The notes: generated from the sequence alone by a model not told the origin. 64,000 nucleotides of DNA from Sabulicella rubraurantiaca (GCF_017355885.1 NZ_JAFEUU010000012.1:61956-125955), one strand, 5' to 3'. Positions 18,786-28,171 are shown, counted from the stretch's first letter. Numbers and translations: made by a program.

Positions 18786-20245
18786 TGCTGACCGAACTGA
18801 CCGTCGCCGGCGCCCTCAAGGCGCTGAAATCGGGCGAGACGAACGCCGTCGAATTGGCCGAGGCGCATCTGCGCGCCATCGAGGCGCTGAACCCGCGCCT
18901 GAACGCCTATGTCACGCTGCATGCCGAACAGACGCTCGACGCGGCCCGCGAAAGCGACGCCCGCAAGCAGCGCGGCGCGCTGGAGGGTATTCCCCTCGGG
19001 TTGAAGGACCTGTTCTGCACCGAAGGCGTCCGGACCACGGCCGGGTCGAAGATCCTCGGCAACTTCGTGCCGCCCTATGAGAGCACGGTCACGGCGAAGC
19101 TGAAGGCGGCGGGCGCCGTCTCCCTCGGCAAGCTGAACCTGGACGAGTTCGCCATGGGCTCGACCAACAGCAACAGCGCGCACGGGCCGACGATCAACCC
19201 CTGGTCCTCCGACAACCGGAAGCTGGTGCCGGGAGGATCCTCCGGTGCATCGGCCGCGGCGGTCGCGGCGCGTCTGGCGCCCGGCACCATGGCGACGGAT
19301 ACGGGCGGCTCCATCCGCCAGCCCGCCGCTTTCTGCGGCGTCGCCGGCATCAAGCCGACCTACGGGCGCGTCTCGCGCTGGGGCATCATCGCCTATGCGT
19401 CCTCGCTTGATCAGGCGGGGCCGATGGCGCGCACGGTGGAGGATTGCGCCATCCTCCTGCGCGAGATGGCGGGGCACGACCCGAAGGACTCCACCAGCGC
19501 CGATGTGCCGGTGCCCGACTTCGCGACCGCTTGCGGCCGCTCGGTGAAGGGGATGCGGATCGGCGTGCCGGCGGAATACCGCCTGGAGGGTTTGTCGCCT
19601 GAGATTGCCCGCGTGTGGGACCAGGGGCTCGAATGGCTGAAGGAGGCGGGGGCGGAGATCGTCCCGATCTCTCTGCCGCACACGAAGCACGCTTTGGCCA
19701 CCTACTACATCGTCGCGCCCGCCGAGGCGTCGTCCAACCTCGCGCGCTATGACGGCGTGCGTTACGGGCTGCGCGTGGCGGGGCAGGGCGACGGGCTGAA
19801 CGACCTCTACGAGCGCAGCCGCGCCGCCGGCTTCGGGGCCGAGGTGCAGCGCCGCATCCTGATCGGCACCTATGTGCTAAGCGCCGGCTATTACGAGGCT
19901 TACTACCTGAAGGCCCAGAAGCTGCGCGCCCTGATCCGCCGCGACTTCGAGCAGGCCTGGGAAAGCTGCGACGCCATCCTGACGCCGGCCACCCCCACTG
20001 CCGCCTTCGCGCTGGATGACCAGCCGAGCGACCCGGTGACCATGTACCTGAACGACGTCTTCACCATCACCGCGAACCTCGCGGGCATCCCGGGCATTTC
20101 CGTCCCGGCCGGGCTCTCGGCCGAGGGGTTGCCGCTGGGCTTGCAGATCCTGGGCCGCCCCTTCGAGGAGGAGTCGCTCTTCGCTGCCGGCGCGGCGCTG
20201 GAGCGCGCGGCGAATTTCACCGCCAAGCCTGGAATGGTCGCATGA
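18785..20245 (+). CDS. gatA: Asp/Glu-tRNA(Asn/Gln) amidotransferase subunit A
   Basis: 486 residues of the amidase-signature family. The Ser-cisSer-Lys triad is placed by [10 protein letters not shown] (lysine), [11 protein letters not shown] and [15 protein letters not shown] (serines). It hydrolyses glutamine to supply ammonia to GatB. The start is ATG at 18785, sharing one base with the gatC stop; a GTG three bases earlier is also possible. Its stop overlaps gatB (ATGA). Confidence 0.96.
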   Translation: MLTELTVAGALKALKSGETNAVELAEAHLRAIEALNPRLNAYVTLHAEQTLDAARESDARKQRGALEGIPLGLKDLFCTEGVRTTAGSKILGNFVPPYESTVTAKLKAAGAVSLGKLNLDEFAMGSTNSNSAHGPTINPWSSDNRKLVPGGSSGASAAAVAARLAPGTMATDTGGSIRQPAAFCGVAGIKPTYGRVSRWGIIAYASSLDQAGPMARTVEDCAILLREMAGHDPKDSTSADVPVPDFATACGRSVKGMRIGVPAEYRLEGLSPEIARVWDQGLEWLKEAGAEIVPISLPHTKHALATYYIVAPAEASSNLARYDGVRYGLRVAGQGDGLNDLYERSRAAGFGAEVQRRILIGTYVLSAGYYEAYYLKAQKLRALIRRDFEQAWESCDAILTPATPTAAFALDDQPSDPVTMYLNDVFTITANLAGIPGISVPAGLSAEGLPLGLQILGRPFEEESLFAAGAALERAANFTAKPGMVA

Positions 20246-21681
20246 GCTACACGATCGACGGTTGGGAGCTGGTGATCGGGCTGGAGGTCCATGCCCAGGT
20301 CACCTCGCAGGCCAAGCTGTTCAGCGGCGCCGCCACCGCCTTCGGCGCGGCGCCGAACAGCCAGGTTTCCTTCGTGGATGCCGGGATGCCGGGGATGCTG
20401 CCCGTCATCAACGGCGAATGCGTGGCGCAGGCAGTGCGGACGGGGCTCGGCCTGAACGCGGAGATCCATCTTTGGTCCCGCTTCGACCGCAAGAACTACT
20501 TCTATGCCGACCTGCCGCAGGGCTACCAGATCAGCCAGTTCGCCCACCCCATCGTCGGCAAGGGCGAGGTGGAGATCACGCTGGCGGACGGTTCCACCAA
20601 GACGATCGGTATTACGCGCCTCCATCTGGAGCAGGATGCAGGCAAGTCGCTGCATGACCAGCACGCGGCCAAGTCCTTCATCGATCTCAACCGCTCCGGC
20701 GTCGCGCTGATGGAGATCGTCTCCGAGCCCGACATGCGCTCGCCGGAAGAGGCGGGGGCCTATCTGACCAAGCTGCGTCAGATCATGCGCTACTTGGGCA
20801 CCTGCGACGGCAACATGGACGAGGGCTCGCTGCGCGCCGACGTCAATGTCTCCGTCCGCAAGCCGGGCGAGGGGTTCCGCACGCGCTGCGAGGTGAAGAA
20901 CGTCAACTCGATCCGCTTCGTCATGCAGGCGGTGGAGGCCGAGGCACGCCGGCAGATCGAGGTCTGGGAATCCGGCGGCACGGTGGAGCAGGAGACGCGC
21001 CTCTTCGACACCGGGCGCGGCGTCACTCGCTCCATGCGCTCCAAGGAGGATGCGCATGACTACCGCTATTTCCCCGATCCGGACCTGCCGCCGCTGGTGT
21101 TCACGCAGGATTTCGTGGATGGGCTGAAGGCCGGTCTGCCGGAACTGCCGGATGCGCGGCGCGCGCGCTACGTCGCCATGGGGTTGTCGCCTTATGACGC
21201 GCATGTGCTGACGCTGGAAAAGGACACGGCCGTGTTCTTCGAGGAGGTCGCGCAGGGCCGCGACGCCAAGCTGGCCGCGAACTGGGTGACGGGCGACTAC
21301 TTCGCCGCGCTGAACCGGCTGAAGCGCGACGTGTCGGACAGCCCGGTTTCGGCGCGCCACCTGGGGCGCCTGCTGGACCTGATCGCCGACGGCACGATCA
21401 GCGGCAAGATCGCCAAGGATGTGTTCGAGATCATGCTGGAGGCGGATGAGGATCCTGCCGCCATCGTCGAATCGCGCGGCCTGAAACAGGTGAAGGACAC
21501 GGGCGCCATCGAGGCGGCGGCAGATGCGGTGCTGGCCGCGAATGCCGACAAGGTGGCCGAGTTCCGCTCCGGCAAGGATAAGTTGTTCGGCTTCTTCATC
21601 GGGCAGGTGATGAAGGCGATGCAGGGCAAGGGGAACCCGGCCCTGGTGAACGAGGTGCTGAAGGCGAAGCTTCAGGGCTGA
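20242..21681 (+). CDS. gatB: Asp/Glu-tRNA(Asn/Gln) amidotransferase subunit B
   Basis: 479 residues. It has [19 protein letters not shown] at the start, [31 protein letters not shown] and a C-terminal YqeY-like tRNA-binding region ending [14 protein letters not shown]. It phosphorylates and transamidates mischarged Glu-tRNA(Gln) or Asp-tRNA(Asn). Presence of gatCAB implies an indirect route for at least one of these tRNAs. Last gene of the operon. Confidence 0.96.
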   Translation: MSYTIDGWELVIGLEVHAQVTSQAKLFSGAATAFGAAPNSQVSFVDAGMPGMLPVINGECVAQAVRTGLGLNAEIHLWSRFDRKNYFYADLPQGYQISQFAHPIVGKGEVEITLADGSTKTIGITRLHLEQDAGKSLHDQHAAKSFIDLNRSGVALMEIVSEPDMRSPEEAGAYLTKLRQIMRYLGTCDGNMDEGSLRADVNVSVRKPGEGFRTRCEVKNVNSIRFVMQAVEAEARRQIEVWESGGTVEQETRLFDTGRGVTRSMRSKEDAHDYRYFPDPDLPPLVFTQDFVDGLKAGLPELPDARRARYVAMGLSPYDAHVLTLEKDTAVFFEEVAQGRDAKLAANWVTGDYFAALNRLKRDVSDSPVSARHLGRLLDLIADGTISGKIAKDVFEIMLEADEDPAAIVESRGLKQVKDTGAIEAAADAVLAANADKVAEFRSGKDKLFGFFIGQVMKAMQGKGNPALVNEVLKAKLQG

Positions 21682-21728
21682 GCTGAAGCATGATCGCCTG
21701 CGGCCTGGAGCTTGCGCTGACCTGATGA

Positions 21729-21774
21729 TCTAGACCGGCTCCTCCGCAACGGGATGCGAAGGAACCGGTCTAGA
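21729..21774. repeat. Long inverted repeat (REP-like or bidirectional terminator) after gatB
   Basis: Two 19-base arms pair with two mismatches around an 8-base loop (AACGGGAT); the outer ten bases TCTAGACCGG / CCGGTCTAGA are perfect. No T-run follows on either strand. It lies between convergent gatB and the acidic-protein gene. A bidirectional transcription stop or a dispersed palindromic element are both possible; only a genome-wide search would decide. Confidence 0.7.
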
Positions 21775-21787
21775 ACTTCGCACTGGC

Positions 21788-22048
21788 TCAGCTTTTCACC
21801 GGGCCGGAATCCTCGTCATCCTCGTCAACGCCCTCGTCGTCATCCTCATCGTCGTACTCCTCCTCTTCGTCATCGGCGTCGAGGATGAGGGCCCCACGCA
21901 CGGTGGCGAGGCAGGCTGAATAGGTTTCCAGGATCCAGGCGCGGTCCACATCCGCATCCTCGTCCTTTTCCATGATGAGCTTGAGCAGGGCGAGGGCCAC
22001 GGCCTCCTCGCTGTCACCCTCGATCTCAATCTTGATGTCGGCGGCCAT
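21788..22048 (-). CDS. Small acidic hypothetical protein
   Basis: 86 residues preceded by a strong ribosome site (GGAGGGAG). The N-terminal 50 residues look like a compact alpha/beta segment (IKIEIEGDSEEAVALALLKLI, then ILETYSACLATVRGALIL). The C-terminal 35 residues are almost entirely Asp/Glu. I do not recognise the family. No signal peptide or membrane segment is seen. The acidic tail could bind cations or basic partners; this is speculation. Confidence 0.65.
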   Translation of the reverse strand: MAADIKIEIEGDSEEAVALALLKLIMEKDEDADVDRAWILETYSACLATVRGALILDADDEEEEYDDEDDDEGVDEDDEDSGPVKS

Positions 22049-22117
22049 CTTCTCCCTCCTTCGACGTCACGGGAAGCTTGTCCAACGCGCGGCGCCTCCG
22101 AGCGCTGCCTTGTGGGG

Positions 22118-22420
22118 TCAGCGGCGCAGCGTGTCGATCAGGCGTTGATCCGCGCTGCGCGCCATGCCCGGAATGAGCAGCGCGTCGAGCATCCACCAGA
22201 GGAAGATCAGCCCCAGCCCGGCATAGCCGATGAAAACGAAGGTCAGCACCCAGGACAGGGCGAAGATGCCGAGCATCACCACGCCCGACACCCAGCGTCC
22301 GAGATACATGCGGTGAACGCCCCCATAGCCCAGCAGGAACCAGATCACGTAGGCGGCGACCAGCGACTTGCGGTTCGCATCGAAGCGCATGCGGGCCAGG
22401 GCATCGTCGGACGGGGGCAT
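22118..22420 (-). CDS. TM2 domain-containing membrane protein
   Basis: 100 residues. Two hydrophobic helices (SLVAAYVIWFLLGYGGVHR and the VVMLGIFALSWVL to FIGYAGLGLIFLWWMLD region) flank the TM2 signature GxxGxHRMYLGR. The family is an inner-membrane protein of unknown function. The start at 22420 (MPPSDDAL) is chosen over upstream ATGs that would run into the divergent GST promoter. It is divergent from the GST gene with about 64 bases between starts. Confidence 0.8.
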   Translation of the reverse strand: MPPSDDALARMRFDANRKSLVAAYVIWFLLGYGGVHRMYLGRWVSGVVMLGIFALSWVLTFVFIGYAGLGLIFLWWMLDALLIPGMARSADQRLIDTLRR

Positions 22421-22484
22421 CTGTGCCTTCCAGTTCTTGAAGCCTAGGATATGGGAAAGCCACAAGCTGCAAGGAAGACCCCGC

Positions 22485-23117
22485 ATGGCGATCGAGCTCT
22501 GGACCTGGAACACCCCCAATGGCCGCAAGATCAGCGTGGCCCTGGAGGAGATGGGACTGCCCTACACGGTGAAGACCGTGAACATCAGCAAGGACGAGCA
22601 GTTCAATCCGGAGTTCCTCGCCTTCTCGCCCAATAATCGCATTCCGGCGATCAAGGATCCGGACGGGCCGGGCGGGAAGCCGATCACGGTGTTCGAGAGC
22701 GGCGCGATCCTCCTCTACCTGGGCGAGAAGACGGGACGCTTCCTGCCCCGCGACCTGCGCGAGCGCGTTCCGGTCCTGGAATGGCTGATGTGGCAGATGG
22801 GCGGCTTCGGCCCGATGCCGGGGCAGGTGCACCACTTCCTGATGCAGCCCGAGGGGCCGGCGCGCGACTACGGCTTCAACCGCTACCACAAGGAAACCAA
22901 GCGCCTCTACGGCGTGCTGGACCGGCGCCTCGCTGGGCGGGATTTCGTGGCGACGGACGGCGAGCCGTCGGTGGCTGACTTCTCCATCCTCGGCTGGGCC
23001 TGGCGGCACGAGCGGCACCAGGTCCCACTCGACGAACTGCCCAACGTGGCCGCCTGGTATGAGCGTATGATGGCCCGTCCCGCGACCCAGCGCGGTTTTG
23101 AGGTGCCGCTGTCCTGA
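22485..23117 (+). CDS. Glutathione S-transferase, nu-class-like (YfcG/YghU relative)
   Basis: 210 residues. TWNTPNGRKISVALEE supplies the TPNG glutathione-thiol site typical of disulfide-reductase YfcG/YghU-type enzymes. FSPNNRIPAIKDPDG gives the cis-proline and VFESGAILLYLGEKTGRFLP the GSH-binding loop. The start at 22485 (MAIELWTW) follows GGAAG at a good distance. It is probably a glutathione-dependent disulfide reductase; substrate is unknown. A tRNA-Ser follows 70 bases downstream. Confidence 0.88.
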   Translation: MAIELWTWNTPNGRKISVALEEMGLPYTVKTVNISKDEQFNPEFLAFSPNNRIPAIKDPDGPGGKPITVFESGAILLYLGEKTGRFLPRDLRERVPVLEWLMWQMGGFGPMPGQVHHFLMQPEGPARDYGFNRYHKETKRLYGVLDRRLAGRDFVATDGEPSVADFSILGWAWRHERHQVPLDELPNVAAWYERMMARPATQRGFEVPLS

Positions 23118-23189
23118 TACGAGGTTTGACGCGGCGGGGCCCCGCCTGTATCAGGGCGGGGCATACGCCGTGTGACTTTCCACTCCTGC

Positions 23190-23282
23190 GGAGGGGTGGC
23201 CGAGTGGCCGAAGGCGGCGGTTTGCTAAACCGTTAGACGGGGATAACCCGTCTCGTGGGTTCGAATCCCATCCCCTCCGCCA
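23190..23282 (+). tRNA. tRNA-Ser (anticodon GCT)
   Basis: A 93-base class II tRNA. Acceptor arms GGAGGGG / CCCCTCC pair, followed by discriminator G and an encoded CCA. The anticodon loop TTGCTAA shows GCT. A long variable arm (ACGGGGATAACCCGT region) and a TTCGAAT T-loop are present. It decodes AGC/AGT. The PEP-CTERM accessory region starts just downstream. Confidence 0.96.
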
Positions 23283-23575
23283 GTTCTCATCTTAAATCTC
23301 TGATTTTATTGAGTAAATTTCCGAAGGGCGCCTGCCGATCCACAAGAGGCGCGGACAGGCTAGCGCTTGAAAGACCGGGGCTCTCGCCGCAGAACGGTTG
23401 AGGGCTATTCTCTCAGATCACCTGCAGTCGAATGCTTGGTTTGGTTGTGGCGCGCTTGATTGACCGCAGCCGTGCCAACCCAAGCCTGCTACGTTGCCTC
23501 GGCTTGCGCTTGAAAATCGGTGACCGGTTGGGGTACCGTTTCGGTGTGAGTTGGTGGCCCAGGCGGGCAACTCCG

Positions 23576-24256
23576 ATGCAACCGAACTTAAGTGCATGCG
23601 TGGCCGTACTGGCCGTAGCATTCGTCGGTGCACTGACGCCGACGCAGGCAGACACGATCCACCCGGGTGGCGATCCCCCAGCGAACATGCTGCTGTCTCC
23701 GGAGCCAGCGGTTTGGCAGGTCTTTGCCAATGGGCTCGGCTACAACGGCATGGTGCTTCATCCCAGAGACCAGGACGATCCCCCGCGCCCGGGCCAACAG
23801 GCGCGCGGTGTCGTTGATCCAGACGGCGCCGATCTGCAGTACTGGAACTTCCATCTGATGAATGGGTACTCGGTCGCCTGGACCGATCTGCATTTTCGGA
23901 TCGTCGGCGACTTTGTTGGTTGCCTTTCGACCGGCTCGGGCAGCGGTGGATCTCTCGCCGGGACGATCATCGCTGACGTCAACGTGGCCGACCGCACCGA
24001 ACGGGGTGTTGGCGGCGCCACTGACCGCGAACGCCGCTGCTTGGAATATGATGTGTTTTTCGCCCGTGGTAAGGAAGTCCTTCCCGGAGGCGTTGCCGTC
24101 ATCACCGTGACGACCGAGAACTTGAGCCGTGTAGTTCCCAACTACCACCTTGAGGTCAGGCCAACTTTCGCGGTTTCGGAGCCTGGCACTTTTGCCTTAA
24201 TGGTCACCGGATTGGTTGCGCTTGGAGCGCTTGCTCGCCGGCGGCGCTTCAGCTGA
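23576..24256 (+). CDS. PEP-CTERM sorting domain protein
   Basis: 226 residues with an N-terminal signal peptide (MQPNLSACVAVLAVAFVGAL to the TQA site). The C-terminus ends in SEPGTFALMVTGL, a hydrophobic span and the arginine cluster ARRRR. This is the classical tripartite PEP-CTERM signal recognised by exosortase. The central part contains WNFHLMNGYSVAWTDLHF and has no other domain I recognise. The start at 23576 places the signal peptide correctly. No sigma-54 promoter was seen upstream, unlike the VPAPAG-type genes. The region is less GC-rich than its neighbours. Confidence 0.75.
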   Translation: MQPNLSACVAVLAVAFVGALTPTQADTIHPGGDPPANMLLSPEPAVWQVFANGLGYNGMVLHPRDQDDPPRPGQQARGVVDPDGADLQYWNFHLMNGYSVAWTDLHFRIVGDFVGCLSTGSGSGGSLAGTIIADVNVADRTERGVGGATDRERRCLEYDVFFARGKEVLPGGVAVITVTTENLSRVVPNYHLEVRPTFAVSEPGTFALMVTGLVALGALARRRRFS

Positions 24257-24644
24257 TAGTCTGCGGTAGAGCTTCCTCGGATGCAGTGGGCGAAAGGCGG
24301 TGCCGGAGATGCAAGTCCCAGCGGCGCCTAGAGCTGTAGTCGGCAACGCCACTTCCTTCCTCTGCCTTCGAGCGCACTCCTCCAGTTCGAACTGGGCCTC
24401 CACTGGCGCCCAGTCCACGCACCATGGAGCGTACCAGCTGGCGCGATCACCCGCGGGATCATCGTACCTAGCGCTTTGGGCTCTGCACTGGTCGAGGTAG
24501 CGGACGTCAATCCTGCGCAACGAAGTGGGTCGCGCCTTTAGTGGCGCGGCTGGACTGATAGGGCCGACAGGGAACGGGGCGTCTGCCAGCTCGACTGGCA
24601 GCTCCGCTGCCCGGCGGAGATCAGTGCCCTCCCGGCGGCCGGCC
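24257..24644. other. Intergenic region without a convincing gene
   Basis: About 390 bases between two convergent genes. Short open frames exist on both strands but none has a ribosome site or a recognisable domain. I see no clear terminator. Confidence 0.5.
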
Positions 24645-25823
24645 TCACCCCATCAGGTGAGGCACGACCCGCGAACCATCGCGCATGATCAGGGTCCGGG
24701 CCTCGCGAAAGATGATCCCCCCGGTTTCGCCCTCGCCCACGACCCAGGAGCCGATGACGGCGTTCCAGCCATCCTTCTGGGACAGCCGGGTGCAGGCTTG
24801 GGTGATCCAGCGGGCCTTGGCAGTGCCGTACTCGCCCGGCGTCGCTTCCACGACCTTGCCGTTCTGCGTCATGCGGATGTTCTGCCCCTCACGCCCGAGA
24901 CAGGGCTTCTCGACCCACTGGCCCATCTTTTCGCCATGTCGGCCGAGAAAGGCTGGCAGGATGTGAGGATGGTCGGGGAACATTTCATGCAGTAACGCCA
25001 GGATGGCCTTGTCGGATAGGGCGGCCTTCCAGGGCGGCTCCAGCACGCCCTGGGCACGCGAGGCGAGGAGGGGACCGAATTCGTCGCGGATCGCCCATTC
25101 CCAGGGATAGAGCTTGTGCAGGAAGGCGATGCGGTTGTTGTCCTCGTCGAGGAGCTGCGTGCCGTCTGATCCGATCTGTCCGAGGTCGAGACCGATCGCC
25201 GTGATGCCGGCCTGCCGCGCCAGATCCTGCCAATAGATGCTGTGAAGGGCCTCTTCGACGAGGTGGAGATAGGCGGCAAAGTGAATAGGCGCGCCGCCGG
25301 TGCGCAGGGCGAGGTCCTTGAAGCGGACCAACAGCTTCTCGTGCAACGAGTTGAACTGGTCGCTGCCGGGAAAGCAGTCCTCCAGCCAGTTCCATTGCAC
25401 GAGAGCCGTCTCGATGCAGAGCGTGGGCGTGTCAGCGTTGATCTCGAGAAGCTTCACCGCGCCGCGCTCGTCGTCGAATGCGAGGTCCATGCGCCCCATG
25501 AGGGCAGGGTCGCGGTCGCGCCAGGAGGCCCTGGCGGCGTCGATGAACCATTGCGGCCAGCCCCACTCCGACTGTAGCCGGGATGGGGCGCGGGTCATCA
25601 GGAAGTCCAGCGCGTCGAGGCAGCGATTGTGGAGTTCAGCCGTGGCGTCGTCCAGCAGATCAGCCTCGGCCTCGCTGATCTTCCAGAAGGCGCCTTCGTG
25701 CCACCATAGCCCGCCGCCCTTCTGGGTCTGGGCGGGGTCCTCGCCGTGGGAGTGGTAGGCAAGGCCGTAATGCGCGACGCGCTGCGCCCAATCCTGGCGC
25801 GGCGCGATCTCGATGCGCTCCAC
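24645..25823 (-). CDS. Glutathionylspermidine synthase-family ATP-grasp ligase (YjfC/YgiC-like)
   Basis: 392 residues. It matches the GSP_synth family: MERIEIAPRQDW start, LMGRMDLAFDD, KLLEINADTPT, LLDEDNNRIAF, and a C-terminal ATP-grasp segment with EKPCLGREGQNIRM and GSWVVGEGETGGIIFREA. Relatives ligate peptide carboxylates to polyamines, but the physiological product of the YgiC/YjfC branch is not settled. The amidase half of bifunctional GspS is absent. The GTG at 25823 is chosen because it gives the family start MERI and lies 8 bases after the DUF1190 stop. Last gene of a three-gene cassette. Confidence 0.88.
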   Translation of the reverse strand: MERIEIAPRQDWAQRVAHYGLAYHSHGEDPAQTQKGGGLWWHEGAFWKISEAEADLLDDATAELHNRCLDALDFLMTRAPSRLQSEWGWPQWFIDAARASWRDRDPALMGRMDLAFDDERGAVKLLEINADTPTLCIETALVQWNWLEDCFPGSDQFNSLHEKLLVRFKDLALRTGGAPIHFAAYLHLVEEALHSIYWQDLARQAGITAIGLDLGQIGSDGTQLLDEDNNRIAFLHKLYPWEWAIRDEFGPLLASRAQGVLEPPWKAALSDKAILALLHEMFPDHPHILPAFLGRHGEKMGQWVEKPCLGREGQNIRMTQNGKVVEATPGEYGTAKARWITQACTRLSQKDGWNAVIGSWVVGEGETGGIIFREARTLIMRDGSRVVPHLMG

Positions 25824-25830
25824 CGTGCCC

Positions 25831-26502
25831 TCAGGAGGCGGCGGAGGAGGAGAAGCTGCGGCCCGTCGCGCCGAGGCCGCCATGGCTCACGCTGGAGAAC
25901 GCTGGGCGCGGGCGCATGGCGGCTTCGGCGAGGCGGATCTGGCCGTTCGTCGTCGGCTGGAAGCGCGTGCCGCGCGACAGGTCGCCGCGGGTGGCACCCA
26001 CCGGGGTGCTGGAGGAGCCGGTGTAGAAGGAGTGGATGTATGATGAACTGCTGCCGCCGCTGCGGCGTGCGGGCTCGCAGAGGCCTTGCCGACGGTCAGG
26101 CTCTGGGCAGGTTTCGTTCGTGGGCCGGCCGGCATAGACCGGCATCAACCCGCGCCCGGCCGAGGCACCGGTGATCGCGCCGGCGACGATGCCCGCCATG
26201 ATGGGAATGGCGATGTTGCGCCCCATCTCGTCGCGGATCATCTGGCATTCATTGCCGCCCGTGGCCTCGCGGCACGCCTCCTGGGAGGTAAAGCGGGGCG
26301 CGCTGACAGCGTGCTCGACGGAGGCGTGCTGGAAGGCCGAAGCACATTCCGAGGCTGCGTCCTGGCCGAAGGCTGTGGTGCAGGAGGCGGTGTCGGGAAA
26401 GAAGTTCTCGGACGAAGGGTCGGGCCCGTTGTTGTCGCACGCGGCGAGCGCCAGCGAAGCGCTGGCGAGGATTGTGATCTGGATGGAGCGGGAGCGACGC
26501 AT
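25831..26502 (-). CDS. DUF1190 lipoprotein (YgiB/YjfM-like)
   Basis: 223 residues. The signal peptide ends in a lipobox (LALAAC), predicting a lipidated cysteine near residue 21. The cysteine-bearing region CTTAFGQDAASECASAFQHA and CREATGGNECQMI are typical of DUF1190. The C-terminal half is Ser/Gly-rich. Known family members sit beside YgiC/YjfC-type ligases, as here. Likely an envelope lipoprotein of unknown role. Confidence 0.85.
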   Translation of the reverse strand: MRRSRSIQITILASASLALAACDNNGPDPSSENFFPDTASCTTAFGQDAASECASAFQHASVEHAVSAPRFTSQEACREATGGNECQMIRDEMGRNIAIPIMAGIVAGAITGASAGRGLMPVYAGRPTNETCPEPDRRQGLCEPARRSGGSSSSYIHSFYTGSSSTPVGATRGDLSRGTRFQPTTNGQIRLAEAAMRPRPAFSSVSHGGLGATGRSFSSSAAS

Positions 26503-26516
26503 GGCAGGGCTCGCAG

Positions 26517-26921
26517 TCAGGAGATCATCGTAGCGGCATTCAGGATGCCGGCGGAAAGCGAGATCGTGGCCATCAGAATGGCGGAAGCGAGGTCGCCCTT
26601 CTCCATGCGCTCTCGCAAGCCACGCCCCAGCAGAATTCGCGAGACGGCGAGCGCCGTGAGCTGGACCAGCAATCCGATCAGCCCCCAGATCAGGAAGTCG
26701 GTCCGGTTGAGCGCACTGGTCATCACTGCGGCGAGTACCAGCGAGTAGCCGAGCACCGAGCCGGAATAGGCGATGGCGACGGCGGTGTTGCCGGCCCGGA
26801 TCATCCGCAGCTCTGGCCAGGGCGTGATCTGCTTCAGGATCGCCAGGAAGACCGCGAGCATGCCCGCGGCGATGGGGAACCAGGTCAGGAAGCTCGGAAG
26901 GGTGGAAAGATAGCCGGGCAT
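26517..26921 (-). CDS. DUF350 membrane protein (YjfL-like)
   Basis: 134 residues with four hydrophobic helices, including WFPIAAGMLAVFLAIL and the TAVAIAYSGSVLGYSLVLAAV region. This length and helix pattern fit the DUF350/YjfL family, found next to DUF1190 and glutathionylspermidine synthase-like genes in enterobacteria. It is probably an inner-membrane protein. First gene of the cassette, 14 bases before the DUF1190 start. Confidence 0.82.
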   Translation of the reverse strand: MPGYLSTLPSFLTWFPIAAGMLAVFLAILKQITPWPELRMIRAGNTAVAIAYSGSVLGYSLVLAAVMTSALNRTDFLIWGLIGLLVQLTALAVSRILLGRGLRERMEKGDLASAILMATISLSAGILNAATMIS

Positions 26922-27344
26922 GGATCTCTGCTGTATGGCTGGGTCTTGTTCGGAATGATGTGCGGGTGCGCTCCTGCGTTAAGGCGGCTGAACAGCCTTG
27001 ATCCGCAGCATCGGTCGGTCCCTCCCATTGATGCTGTGATTGGAGAGGTGCTCCGCCTTCACGCGCAATCCCGGAGAAACACGCATCCAAGGAACGCTAT
27101 GCAGGACTGTGGACGAGCTCCGACACGCATGAGCCCACCAGCGGCGTGATCGTGTTCGGCGCTTAAAGATGCTGTCCGTCGAAGGGGTCTCCGATGCGTG
27201 CCCTGCAGGCAGTGTCGACCTTTTCGCAGTGGATCTCGGACCTTGGGCAGTGGTAGCGCGGGACGCCCTCGCGCCTACTTGTTCGCTTAGGACAAGGAAA
27301 ACTGACTTGAGCCTGCCTGGGAGCCGCAAGCCAAATGCAAAAGC
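26922..27344. other. Intergenic region upstream of the DUF350 cassette
   Basis: About 420 bases containing the presumed promoter of the leftward cassette. No convincing gene, repeat or RNA was recognised. Confidence 0.4.
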
Positions 27345-27370
27345 GGCCCTGGCTCGTGAGAGCCAGGGCC
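27345..27370 (-). terminator. Rho-independent terminator of the VPAPAG-CTERM gene
   Basis: A perfect 11-base-pair stem GGCCCTGGCTC / GAGCCAGGGCC with a GTGA loop. On the minus strand it is followed by GCTTTTGC. It lies 37 bases after the stop of the leftward gene at 27407. Confidence 0.85.
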
Positions 27371-27406
27371 ACCCTGTTTCACACCGCTCGAGAAAGCGGC
27401 TTGTGC

Positions 27407-28096
27407 TTAGGCAGCAACCTTGCGGCGAACCGCGGCGAGGCCGAGCAGGCCGATACCCAGGAAGGCCAGACCAGCCGGCGCCGGCACGGCTACCTCGGAC
27501 GCGCTCGCATTGCCGCTGACGCTCGCCGTGAAGCTGCAGATCGTCGAGCCGCAAATGCCGAGCGCCTGAGACAGTGCCGTGAAGGTGAAGCCAATGGAGG
27601 ACGGATCGCCGAGCTTGGAGGCCGGGATCTGATCGGAGGTGAAGCTCACGGAGCCCGGCGGATCCGTCGCGACCAGGGCAGCCTGGAAGCCCCCATTGGG
27701 TCCAGCGACACGCGAGCCGGCCAGGGCGATGTCGGCGAAGCTGCCCGACAGGTAGTTGATGCCGGTGCCGCCCAAGCCCGAGGTGATGCTGAAGGTCCCA
27801 GCAAAAGCCTGGAAGACATCAGTCCCCAGAACGAGCGACGCGGCGCCCGTGCTGGTCGCATTCAGGTTCAGGTAGGCCTGGAAGGGCGTCGGCGTGCCGT
27901 CCGCGTAGCCCGAGACCGTGATCGCCACATCCGTCCCGCCCAGCGTCGTCGCCGTGTTGCCGCCGTTGGCGGTGGCCGTGATCGTATTGGAGGTCGAGTC
28001 CTGGGCGAAGGCGATGATCGTGATCGGCGCCGCCTGGGCCAAGGCGCTCAGGCCAAGAAAGGCGGCGGTCGTCGTCAGTAGTGCCAGCTTCTTCAT
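27407..28096 (-). CDS. VPAPAG-type PEP-CTERM exported protein, paralogue 1
   Basis: 229 residues. A signal peptide (MKKLALLTTTAAFLGL to ALAQA) precedes a Ser/Thr/Gly/Asn-rich beta-type body with one cysteine pair near the C-terminus (ICGSTIC). The end is VPAPAGLAFLGIG, a hydrophobic stretch and VRRK, a PEP-CTERM/VPLPA-like sorting signal. By eye it is clearly related over its whole length to the two identical genes at 45235 and 63314. The start at 28096 matches the paralogues and follows AGGATGG; an ATG 12 bases upstream is also in frame. A sigma-54 promoter lies 76 bases upstream. Function of the body is unknown. Confidence 0.85.
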   Translation of the reverse strand: MKKLALLTTTAAFLGLSALAQAAPITIIAFAQDSTSNTITATANGGNTATTLGGTDVAITVSGYADGTPTPFQAYLNLNATSTGAASLVLGTDVFQAFAGTFSITSGLGGTGINYLSGSFADIALAGSRVAGPNGGFQAALVATDPPGSVSFTSDQIPASKLGDPSSIGFTFTALSQALGICGSTICSFTASVSGNASASEVAVPAPAGLAFLGIGLLGLAAVRRKVAA

Positions 28097-28171
28097 GTTT
28101 TTAGCCATCCTGGGACCGGGGTGCCGTCAAGGTTTTTCAACGAGCGGTCCAGCCCGTTTGGCTATTCCTCA

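Noticed and set aside
23432..23470. Sigma-54-like TGGCGCGCTTGA upstream of the PEP-CTERM gene at 23576
   Set aside because: The spacing between the GG and TTG elements is about four bases too short.
23432..23575. Longer N-terminus for the PEP-CTERM gene at 23576
   Set aside because: It would place 48 mostly basic residues before an obvious signal peptide.
24300..24520. Short frames on both strands between the PEP-CTERM and ATP-grasp genes
   Set aside because: No ribosome site, no family resemblance, overlapping frames on both strands.
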